NCBI GenBank assembly: GCA_004557805.1
Contig: SFFS01000113.1
Location: 1 to 8,203, forward strand
Length of the DNA: 8,203 nt
Direction: 5' to 3'
From: Clostridiales bacterium
GTDB lineage: Bacteria > Bacillota > Clostridia > Christensenellales > Aristaeellaceae
Below the pieces are notes generated by a model. That model saw nothing but the letters and a program-made list of their open reading frames with translations. It searched no databases and had not been told where the DNA came from. How positions within the stretch are numbered: position 1 is the stretch's first letter; every line of letters begins with the position of its first letter. The translations under genes and the position numbers were made by a program. Shown in pieces: positions 1 through 5,409 of this stretch.

Positions 1-1077
1 CACCGCACCGGCACCACCTGTTGCATCTATCCGATGTACGACTTCGCCCACCCCATCAGCGACGCGCTCGAGGGCATCACGCACTCGCTGTGCTCGCTGG
101 AGTTCGAAGCGCACCGCCCGCTGTACGACTGGGTGGTCAGGGTGTGCGGGTTTGAAAACCCGCCGCGCCAGATCGAGTTCGCGCGTCTGAACCTGACCCG
201 CACCGTCATGAGCAAGCGCTATCTGCGCCGCCTGGTGGAAGAGGGCTACGTTTCCGGCTGGGACGATCCGCGCATGCCCACGCTGTGCGCAATGCGCCGC
301 CGCGGTTACACGCCCGCGTCCATCCGCAACTTCATCGAGCGCGCCGGCATCAGCAAGGCCGACTCGGTGATCGATCTGGCCATGCTGGAAGACTGCGTCC
401 GCGACGATCTGGGCGCGACCGCGCCGCGCGCGATGGCCGTGCTGCATCCGCTGAAGGTGACGCTTATCAACTGGCCGGAGGACAAATTCGAAACGATCAC
501 GCTCGAAAACCATCCGGATCATCCCGAAATGGGCACGCACGAGCAGCGCTTCGGCCGCGAGCTGTACATCGAGCAGGAGGACTTCATGGAGGACGCTCCC
601 AAGAAGTTCTTCCGCCTCAAGCCCGAGGGCGAGGTTCGCCTCAAGGGCGCGTATATCATCAAGTGCGAGGAAGTCGTCAAGGACGCCGGCGGCAACGTCG
701 TCGAGCTGAAATGCACCGCCGATCTCGACAGCCACAGCGGCTCCGAAGGCGCGGCGCGCAAGGTCAAGGGCACGCTGCACTGGGTGTGCGCGGCCGACGC
801 GGTGCCGTTCGAGGCGCGGCTGTACGAGCCGCTGCTCAACGACGACGGCGAGGAAGAAGAGGGCGAGGACGCGCCCGACAAGAAGGACTTCATCGCCCGC
901 CTGAACCCTGACTCGCTGACGGTCGTTCACGGCTGCATGGCCGAAAAGTGGCTGAGCGAAGCCAAGACCGGCGATAAGTTCCAGTTCCTGCGCATCGGCT
1001 ATTTCTGCCTGGACAAGGACGGCTTCGTGTTCAACCGCGTGGTCAGCCTCAAGGGCAACGCAAAGAAAAACTTCTGA
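1..1077 (+). CDS. glnS: Glutaminyl-tRNA synthetase, C-terminal part (5' end outside window)
   Basis: Attaches glutamine to tRNA-Gln in the cytoplasm, using ATP. The reading frame is open from base 1 and gives 358 residues; the E. coli enzyme has about 554, so roughly the first 200 residues, including the HIGH motif, lie to the left. Visible landmarks, numbered from base 1: an HRTG start followed by CIYPMYDF (residues 8-15), the ITHSLCSLEF stretch of the catalytic core, and MSKR at residues 70-73, the KMSKS-type ATP-binding loop. GWDDPRMPT and the RRRGY segment follow, then the two beta-barrels that read the anticodon, ending in GYFCLD and VFNRVVSLK as in the family. A strongly acidic stretch (residues 280-296, rich in D and E) sits in the distal barrel where the family has a variable loop. 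gltX follows 121 bp downstream on the same strand. The assignment is firm. Confidence 0.96.
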   Translation, partial: HRTGTTCCIYPMYDFAHPISDALEGITHSLCSLEFEAHRPLYDWVVRVCGFENPPRQIEFARLNLTRTVMSKRYLRRLVEEGYVSGWDDPRMPTLCAMRRRGYTPASIRNFIERAGISKADSVIDLAMLEDCVRDDLGATAPRAMAVLHPLKVTLINWPEDKFETITLENHPDHPEMGTHEQRFGRELYIEQEDFMEDAPKKFFRLKPEGEVRLKGAYIIKCEEVVKDAGGNVVELKCTADLDSHSGSEGAARKVKGTLHWVCAADAVPFEARLYEPLLNDDGEEEEGEDAPDKKDFIARLNPDSLTVVHGCMAEKWLSEAKTGDKFQFLRIGYFCLDKDGFVFNRVVSLKGNAKKNF

Positions 1078-1086
1078 TCGTTTTTT

Positions 1087-1128
1087 CCGCGCAGGGCGCG
1101 GAGGGGAACAGACGCCTCTCCGCGCTTT
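1087..1128 (+). terminator. Possible weak terminator or alternative-structure region after glnS
   Basis: An 11-bp stem with one G-U pair joins 1096-1106 to 1115-1125 across an 8-base loop, but only three T residues follow, so termination would be weak at best. The first six bases of the left arm (GCGCGG, 1096-1101) can instead pair with CCGCGC at 1087-1092 across a 3-base loop. The two folds exclude each other. Read-through from glnS into gltX is therefore possible. Whether this is regulated cannot be told from sequence alone. Confidence 0.4.
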
Positions 1129-1143
1129 GCAGCGTAAAGAAGA

Positions 1144-1159
1144 GGGCGCGAAAGCGCCC
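1144..1159 (+). other. GAAA-capped hairpin in the gltX leader
   Basis: GGGCGC (1144-1149) pairs perfectly with GCGCCC (1154-1159) around a GAAA tetraloop, a very stable small hairpin. No T-run follows, so it is not an intrinsic terminator. It lies 25 bases before the gltX Shine-Dalgarno sequence and may act as a stabilising 5' structure if gltX RNA starts or is processed upstream. I see no T-box motif here. Confidence 0.45.
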
Positions 1160-1198
1160 CTGAAAATATCATTTACCCATTCAAAAGGAGAATCCGCC

Positions 1199-2641
1199 AT
1201 GAAGGAAGTCCGCACCCGTTTCGCCCCCAGCCCGACAGGCTATCTGCACCTGGGCGGTCTGCGCACGGCGCTGTATACCTACCTCTACGCCCGCCGCAAC
1301 GGCGGCAAGTTTATCCTCCGCATCGAGGATACCGATCAGGAGCGCGAGGTGCCCGGCGCGGTGGATATGATCTACCAGTCGATGCATCTGGCCGGTCTGA
1401 CCTACGACGAAGGCCCCGACGTGGGCGGCGAGTACGGCCCCTACATCCAGAGCCAGCGCAGGGATCTGTATAAGGAATACGCCTGGAAGCTGGTCGAGCT
1501 GGGCGCGGCGTATCCGTGCTTCTGCACCAGAGAACGCCTCGACGAAGCCCGCAAGGCCGCCGAAGCGAAGGGCGAAACCTTCAAATACGATAAGCACTGC
1601 CTGCATATCCCGCTGGACGAGGCGAAAAAGCGCATCGCTGCGGGCGAACCGTTCGTCATCCGTCAGAACATCCCCACCGAGGGCAAGTGCGGCTTTGACG
1701 ACGTGCTGTTCGGCCACATCGAGGTGGACTGCGCCACGCTGGACGACAACGTTCTGCTGAAGGCCGACGGGCTGCCTACCTACAACTTTGCAAACGTTGT
1801 GGACGATCATCTCATGGGCATTACGCACGTCATGCGCGGCACGGAGTATCTTTCCTCCTCGCCCAAATACGACCTGCTCTACGACGCGTTCGGCTGGGAA
1901 AAGCCGGTCTACGTGCACCTGCCCGTCGTGATGAAGGACCAGACTCGCAAGCTGTCCAAGCGCTACGGCGATCCGTCGTTCGAGGATCTTCTGCATCAGG
2001 GCTATCTGCGCGACGCGATCATCAACTTCATCGCGCTGCTGGGCTGGAGCCCGCGCAACGACCGTGAATTCTTCACGCTCGAAGAACTCGAGCAGATTTT
2101 CGATCTGGAAGGGCTGAACAAATCGCCCGCCATTTTCGATGTGAACAAGCTGCGCTGGATGAACGGCGAATATGTGCGCAAGCTGCCCTTTGAGGAGTAT
2201 TACAGGCTGGCGCTGCCGTGGTTTGAAAAGGCCGGCGTCGGCCATGTGGATACGCGCCGCCTGGCCGAATTGATGCAGGGCCGCACCGAGGTGTTCGGCG
2301 ATATTCCCGATATGGTGCGCTTCCTCGCCGAAATGCCGGAGTTCGACAACGAGCTCTACACGCACAAGAAAATGAAAACCGATGCGGAAGTGGCGAAAAA
2401 GGCGCTGACGTTCATCAAGCCCGTGCTGGAAGGCATCGGCGAGTGGACGGAAGCGAATATCCACGACGTGGTCATGGCCGCCGTCGCCGAGAGCGGCATG
2501 AAGAACGGTCAGGTGCTCTGGCCGCTGCGCATCGCCATCTCCGGCCTGGCCAGCACGCCCGGCGGCGCGTTCGAAATCGCCTATCTGCTGGGCAAGGACG
2601 AAACGCTGAAGCGTCTGAACGCGTCCATGGCGAAGCTGTAA
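1199..2641 (+). CDS. gltX: Glutamyl-tRNA synthetase
   Basis: Attaches glutamate to tRNA-Glu in the cytoplasm; the product feeds translation and, where present, tetrapyrrole synthesis by the C5 route. The protein has 480 residues, the normal bacterial length. The frame stays open upstream to a TTG at 1127, but the ATG at 1199 is chosen because AAGGAG at 1185-1190 sits 8 bases before it and the protein then begins at the conserved RTRFAPSPTG. The HIGH-type motif is HLGG (17-20), IEDTD is at 42-46, and the KMSKS-type loop is KLSKR (251-255). A full zinc-binding motif C-x-C-x24-C-x-H is present (C107, C109, C134, H136), with the same spacing as in the E. coli enzyme. The C-terminal helical domain binds the anticodon; by eye R362 aligns with Arg358 of the Thermus thermophilus enzyme, which favours tRNA-Glu over tRNA-Gln. 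That fits a discriminating enzyme beside glnS. The alignment is from memory. Confidence 0.97.
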   Translation: MKEVRTRFAPSPTGYLHLGGLRTALYTYLYARRNGGKFILRIEDTDQEREVPGAVDMIYQSMHLAGLTYDEGPDVGGEYGPYIQSQRRDLYKEYAWKLVELGAAYPCFCTRERLDEARKAAEAKGETFKYDKHCLHIPLDEAKKRIAAGEPFVIRQNIPTEGKCGFDDVLFGHIEVDCATLDDNVLLKADGLPTYNFANVVDDHLMGITHVMRGTEYLSSSPKYDLLYDAFGWEKPVYVHLPVVMKDQTRKLSKRYGDPSFEDLLHQGYLRDAIINFIALLGWSPRNDREFFTLEELEQIFDLEGLNKSPAIFDVNKLRWMNGEYVRKLPFEEYYRLALPWFEKAGVGHVDTRRLAELMQGRTEVFGDIPDMVRFLAEMPEFDNELYTHKKMKTDAEVAKKALTFIKPVLEGIGEWTEANIHDVVMAAVAESGMKNGQVLWPLRIAISGLASTPGGAFEIAYLLGKDETLKRLNASMAKL

Positions 2642-2661
2642 AAAAACGCATAGCCGTTTTG

Positions 2662-2688
2662 AGCCGTCCCGAAAGGGGCGGCTTTTTT
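2662..2688 (+). terminator. Intrinsic terminator of gltX
   Basis: A 9-bp stem (2662-2670 with 2675-2683, one G-U pair) is capped by a GAAA loop and followed at once by a run of six T residues (2683-2688), with a second six-T run starting at 2691. It starts 20 bases after the gltX stop codon. This is a textbook rho-independent terminator and separates the synthetase genes from the dehydrogenase. Confidence 0.9.
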
Positions 2689-2806
2689 CATTTTTTCCAT
2701 TCTTTTCCGGCCCGTTCCAGAGAAAATCTTCCAGTTTTTCCTGCGCGGAAACGGTCGAAAATAAAAGCGGCGCTCAGCGCCGCAAAATCTCAAGGAGGGC
2801 TGTGTT
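2689..2806 (+). promoter_or_regulatory. Leader region of the dehydrogenase gene
   Basis: This 118-bp stretch is more AT-rich than the genes around it and must hold the promoter of the dehydrogenase if the gltX terminator works, but I see no convincing -35/-10 pair. It holds an inverted repeat TTTCC-N5-GGAAA (2737-2751), which could be a small operator, and a perfect GC hairpin at 2767-2783. A strong Shine-Dalgarno sequence AAGGAGGG (2792-2799) lies 7 bases before the ATG at 2807 and fixes the start. Confidence 0.4.
2758..2783 (-). terminator. Terminator-like hairpin on the minus strand
   Basis: GCGGCGC (2767-2773) and GCGCCGC (2777-2783) form a 7-bp all-GC stem with a 3-base loop. Read on the minus strand the stem is followed directly by TTTTATTTT (2766-2758), which is the shape of an intrinsic terminator. 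On the plus strand the flanks are A-runs, so it would not terminate there. It lies just beyond the 5' end of the dehydrogenase gene, where it could stop minus-strand transcripts coming from mutY. It may equally be a leader hairpin of the dehydrogenase mRNA. Confidence 0.5.
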
Positions 2807-3832
2807 ATGGAAAAAATCAGGGTGGTTCAATATGGCTGCGGAAAAATGAGCAAATATATTCTGCGCTATCTGCACGAGCACGGCGCGCAGATCGTCGGCG
2901 CAATCGACGTAAATCCGGCCATCGTCGGGCAGGACGTCGGCGATTTCGCCGGGCTGGGGCTGAAAACCGGCGTCGTCATCTCCAACAACGCGGACAAGGT
3001 GCTGGACGAATGCGACGCGGACGTGGCGATTGTAACGCTGTTCAGCTTTATCGGCGATATTTACGAGCATGTGGAAAAATGCGCCGCGCGCGGCATCAAC
3101 GTCATCACCACCTGCGAGGAAGCGATTTACCCCTGGACGACCTCCGCCGCGCAGATCAACCGTCTCGACGCGCTGGCAAAGGAAAACGGCTGCACGATCA
3201 CGGGCAGCGGCATGCAGGATATCTTCTGGATCAACATGGTGGCGCTCGTGGCGGGCGGCTGCAACCGCATTGCGAAGATCAAGGGCGCATACAGCTACAA
3301 CGTGGACGAATACGGCCCGGCGCTGGCCAACGCGCACGGCTGCGGCCTCACGCCGGAAGAATTCGAAAAGAAAATCGCGCATCCGCAAATGTTCGAGCCT
3401 TCCTACGCCTGGAACGCCAGCGAGGCGATTTGCAGCAAGCTGGGGCTGACGATCCGGTCGATCGCGCAGAAACATGTGCCGTACGTGATCGATCATGATA
3501 TTTTTTCCTCTACGCTCAACGCGACCATCCCAGCCGGAAGGTGCATCGGCATGTCGGCAGTCGTGACGATTGAAACCCTGCAGGGAATCTCCATCGAAGA
3601 AGAAACCATCGGCAAGGTGTACGGCCCGGGCGACGGCGACCTGTGCGACTGGAAGATCAGCGGCGAACCGGAGACGGAATTCCATGTCGTCAAGCCCGCG
3701 ACGGTAGAGCACACCTGCGCGACAATCGTCAACCGGCTGCCGAGCCTGCTCCGCGCGCCCGCGGGATATGTCACCGCCGATCAGCTGGAGCCGAATCAGT
3801 ACCTGGCGTATCCGATGGAACTGTATCTCTGA
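2807..3832 (+). CDS. NAD(P)-dependent dehydrogenase, 2,4-diaminopentanoate dehydrogenase-like
   Basis: The 341-residue protein begins with a Rossmann nucleotide-binding fold: VVQYGCGKM (6-14, glycines 10 and 12) ends the first strand and loop, and GAIDVNPA (31-38) gives the acidic residue D34 after strand two. The overall plan is that of dihydrodipicolinate reductase-like proteins. Stretches such as TTCEEAIYPW (101-110) and GSGMQDIFWINM (133-144) resemble, from memory, the clostridial 2,4-diaminopentanoate dehydrogenase (ord), which oxidatively deaminates 2,4-diaminopentanoate to 2-amino-4-oxopentanoate during ornithine fermentation. None of the usual ornithine-pathway neighbours (ortA, ortB, the aminomutase, the racemase) is in the window, so the true substrate may differ. 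The gene stands alone between its own leader and terminator and its last 62 bases overlap convergent mutY. Family membership is fairly secure; the exact reaction is inferred. Confidence 0.8.
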   Translation: MEKIRVVQYGCGKMSKYILRYLHEHGAQIVGAIDVNPAIVGQDVGDFAGLGLKTGVVISNNADKVLDECDADVAIVTLFSFIGDIYEHVEKCAARGINVITTCEEAIYPWTTSAAQINRLDALAKENGCTITGSGMQDIFWINMVALVAGGCNRIAKIKGAYSYNVDEYGPALANAHGCGLTPEEFEKKIAHPQMFEPSYAWNASEAICSKLGLTIRSIAQKHVPYVIDHDIFSSTLNATIPAGRCIGMSAVVTIETLQGISIEEETIGKVYGPGDGDLCDWKISGEPETEFHVVKPATVEHTCATIVNRLPSLLRAPAGYVTADQLEPNQYLAYPMELYL

Positions 3833-4847
3833 GGTTTTCAAGCGCGGTTTCCCGCGCTTTTTTCATTGCGGCGGGCATGGGCAGCGCGGCCAGCTCCTCC
3901 GCGCTCGCCCAGCGCCACCCGGCCGGAGAACCGCAGCCGCCGGCCTCGAGCAGAAAAAGCTCCATCTCCCAGATGCGATGCGTGAACACATGGCGCGCCT
4001 GCCCGGCCGCTTCGGCGATACGCGCCTGCACGCCGTTTTCGGCCAGATATTCCAGCAGCGCTTCCGCGCCGCCCTCGGGACACGGAAACGCCCACAAACC
4101 GCGCAGCAGGCCCTCCTCGCGCCGCAGCACGAGCGCGCGTCCCTCGCGGCACACAATCCCCACCGCGCGGCGTTCGAGCTTTTGCGGCGCTTTTTTCGCC
4201 TTGACGGGCAAAGCCGCCGCGTCGCCCGCAGCGCATGCGTCGCAGAACGTACGGATGGGGCATTCGCCGCATTTCGGCACACCGGGCAGGCATACGCGCG
4301 CGCCCAGTTCCATCATGGCCTGGTTCCAATCGCCGGGGCGGTCGGCCGGGATGAGCGCTTCGGCTTCAGCGCGCAGGGCGCGCCTGACGGACGGAACGCC
4401 CACATCCTCCCGGATACCGCGCACGCGCGATACGACGCGCTCCACGTTGCCGTCCACGGCAGACACGCGCTCGCCAAACGCAATGCTCGCAACGGCCCCG
4501 GCCGTATAATCGCCGATTCCCGGCAGCGCTTTCAATTCCGCCGCCGTATGGGGAAACGCGCCGCCATACCACGCGCAGACGGTCTTCGCGCAGGCGTGCA
4601 GATTGCGCGCACGGCTGTAATAGCCGAGCCCCTCCCACAGTTTCAGCACCTCCTGCTCATCCGCCGCAGCGAGGCTCTGCACATCGGGAAAGCGCATGAG
4701 GAACCGCTGCCAATAGCCGCGCACCGTTTCCGTGCGCGTCTGCTGGAGCATGATTTCGGAAAGCCATATCGCGTAGGGATCGCGCGTCCGCCGCCAGGGC
4801 AGGTCGCGCTTCGTCTGGTCGTACCAGCGCAGCAATTCGTTTCTCAT
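3771..4847 (-). CDS. mutY: A/G-specific adenine DNA glycosylase
   Basis: Base-excision repair enzyme that removes adenine paired with 8-oxoguanine, preventing G:C to T:A changes. The protein has 358 residues. The N-terminal HhH-GPD glycosylase domain shows SEIMLQQT with the catalytic glutamate E31, the helix-hairpin-helix LPGIGDYTAGAV (108-119), and VDGNV with the catalytic aspartate D132. The [4Fe-4S] cluster loop C-x6-C-x2-C-x5-C is complete (C186, C193, C196, C202). A C-terminal Nudix-like domain that reads 8-oxoG starts near residue 225, with GLLRGLWAFP (246-255) and the FTHRIWEME segment. The last roughly 20 residues, rich in D, P and T, lie past the usual family end and read antisense through the end of the dehydrogenase gene. 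The start ATG has no Shine-Dalgarno sequence but sits exactly where transcription is predicted to begin. Function is firm. Confidence 0.95.
   Translation of the reverse strand: MRNELLRWYDQTKRDLPWRRTRDPYAIWLSEIMLQQTRTETVRGYWQRFLMRFPDVQSLAAADEQEVLKLWEGLGYYSRARNLHACAKTVCAWYGGAFPHTAAELKALPGIGDYTAGAVASIAFGERVSAVDGNVERVVSRVRGIREDVGVPSVRRALRAEAEALIPADRPGDWNQAMMELGARVCLPGVPKCGECPIRTFCDACAAGDAAALPVKAKKAPQKLERRAVGIVCREGRALVLRREEGLLRGLWAFPCPEGGAEALLEYLAENGVQARIAEAAGQARHVFTHRIWEMELFLLEAGGCGSPAGWRWASAEELAALPMPAAMKKARETALENLRDTVPSDTPGTDSAPADRR
3840..3863 (+). terminator. Intrinsic terminator of the dehydrogenase gene, inside mutY
   Basis: An 8-bp stem (3840-3847 with 3852-3859) with a TTTC loop is followed by T residues up to 3863, giving a six-T run from 3858. 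It begins 8 bases after the dehydrogenase stop codon. The whole element is inside the mutY coding sequence on the other strand, where it encodes about residues 329-336 of MutY. In the mutY RNA the same hairpin has no T-run after it, so it should act only on plus-strand transcripts. Confidence 0.85.
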
Positions 4848-4853
4848 GCGGAT

Positions 4854-4862
4854 ATTGTATCA
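4854..4862 (-). promoter_or_regulatory. Extended -10 promoter of mutY (leaderless start)
   Basis: On the minus strand the sequence TGATACAAT is an extended -10 element (TGn plus TACAAT, one change from TATAAT). Six bases separate it from the mutY ATG, so the expected transcription start falls on the A of the start codon. No GGAG-like sequence precedes the ATG. The -35 region is poor, as is common with extended -10 promoters. All of this supports a leaderless mRNA. Confidence 0.6.
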
Positions 4863-4865
4863 CGG

Positions 4866-4889
4866 TTTTGCGGCGAAATCGCCGCAAAA
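4866..4889. repeat. 24-bp palindrome upstream of mutY
   Basis: TTTTGCGGCGA (4866-4876) and its exact inverse TCGCCGCAAAA (4879-4889) flank a 2-base centre. No T-run follows on either strand outside the palindrome, so it does not look like a terminator. Relative to the predicted mutY start it covers about -20 to -43, including the -35 position, and it lies about 95 bp upstream of the groES -35 box. An operator for an unknown regulator is one reading; a structural hairpin is another. Confidence 0.5.
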
Positions 4890-4983
4890 ATCAAAAATAA
4901 TCAAACTTGTTAGAAATCAGGAGATAATGAGAGATATTTTCTTAAAACATCGAATTTTTCCAAAATTCAGGGTTCCCGTTCCC

Positions 4984-5012
4984 TTGCGCCGAAGTCCCAT
5001 CTATCGTATAGT
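4984..5012 (+). promoter_or_regulatory. Promoter of groESL
   Basis: TTGCGC (4984-4989) and TATAGT (5007-5012) are separated by 17 bp, a good fit to the housekeeping sigma factor consensus. Transcription would start near 5019, so the CIRCE operator lies immediately downstream in the first transcribed bases, the usual arrangement for HrcA control. The AT-rich stretch at 4886-4975 lies upstream. Confidence 0.75.
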
Positions 5013-5024
5013 ACGACTTGCCAG

Positions 5025-5051
5025 TTAGCACTCATGCAAAGAGAGTGCTAA
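5025..5051. promoter_or_regulatory. CIRCE operator (HrcA binding site)
   Basis: TTAGCACTC (5025-5033) and GAGTGCTAA (5043-5051) are a perfect inverted repeat with a 9-base spacer, identical to the CIRCE consensus. HrcA binds this site and represses groESL until heat or protein damage titrates GroEL away from HrcA. hrcA itself is not in the window. In the RNA the repeat can also form a hairpin 11 bases before the groES ribosome binding site. Confidence 0.97.
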
Positions 5052-5077
5052 CAACAGAATTCAAGGAGGTCAGAATT

Positions 5078-5362
5078 ATGAAGATTGTTCCGCTGGGTGA
5101 TCGTGTGGTCATCAAGAATCAGGAAATGAACGAAGTAAGCAAGGGCGGCATCATCCTCGCCGGCGCCGCGAAGGAAAAACCGCAGATGGCGGAAGTGATC
5201 GCCGTGGGCCCTGGCGGCAACGTCGACGGCAAGGAAATCACCATGCACGTCAAGGAAGGCCAGAAGGTCATCTATTCCAAGTACGCGGGCAACGAAGTGA
5301 AGCTCGACGGCGAAGAATACGTGATCGTTCGTCAGAGCGACATTCTGGCGGTTGTGGAATAA
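5078..5362 (+). CDS. groES: Co-chaperonin GroES (10 kDa chaperonin)
   Basis: Heptameric lid that closes the GroEL cavity during ATP-driven protein folding in the cytoplasm. The 94-residue length is normal. The frame stays open upstream to 5018, but that would run through CIRCE; the ATG at 5078 is chosen because AAGGAGGT (5063-5070) lies 7 bases before it and the protein then begins MKIVPLGDRVV as in the family. The mobile loop that contacts GroEL is at about 17-33, with the hydrophobic IIL tripeptide at residues 25-27 (IVL in E. coli). The roof loop (about 46-52) and the C-terminal YVIVRQSDILAVVE strand are intact. groEL follows after 47 bp with no terminator between them, so the two form one operon under CIRCE control. 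Confidence 0.98.
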   Translation: MKIVPLGDRVVIKNQEMNEVSKGGIILAGAAKEKPQMAEVIAVGPGGNVDGKEITMHVKEGQKVIYSKYAGNEVKLDGEEYVIVRQSDILAVVE

Positions 5363-5409
5363 CCGGCGGGCAAAGCGCTCGCATCTGAATAAAGCAGGAG
5401 GAATGAATT

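Noticed and set aside
1078..1198. A T-box leader before gltX, as expected for many synthetase genes of Firmicutes
   Set aside because: The spacer is too short and has no T-box sequence or specifier-loop structure.
1181..2464. A minus-strand open frame of 427 codons opposite gltX
   Set aside because: A shadow of the biased gltX codons; no domain is recognisable, and gltX itself is beyond doubt.
2774..3841. A minus-strand open frame of 355 codons opposite the dehydrogenase
   Set aside because: Same codon-bias effect; no recognisable motif. The plus-strand frame has a Rossmann motif and a strong ribosome binding site.
4927..5028. A 33-residue open frame upstream of groES beginning with ATG
   Set aside because: It runs through the groESL promoter and ends within CIRCE, and its AGGAG is only 3 bases from the ATG. 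It is better explained as control DNA.
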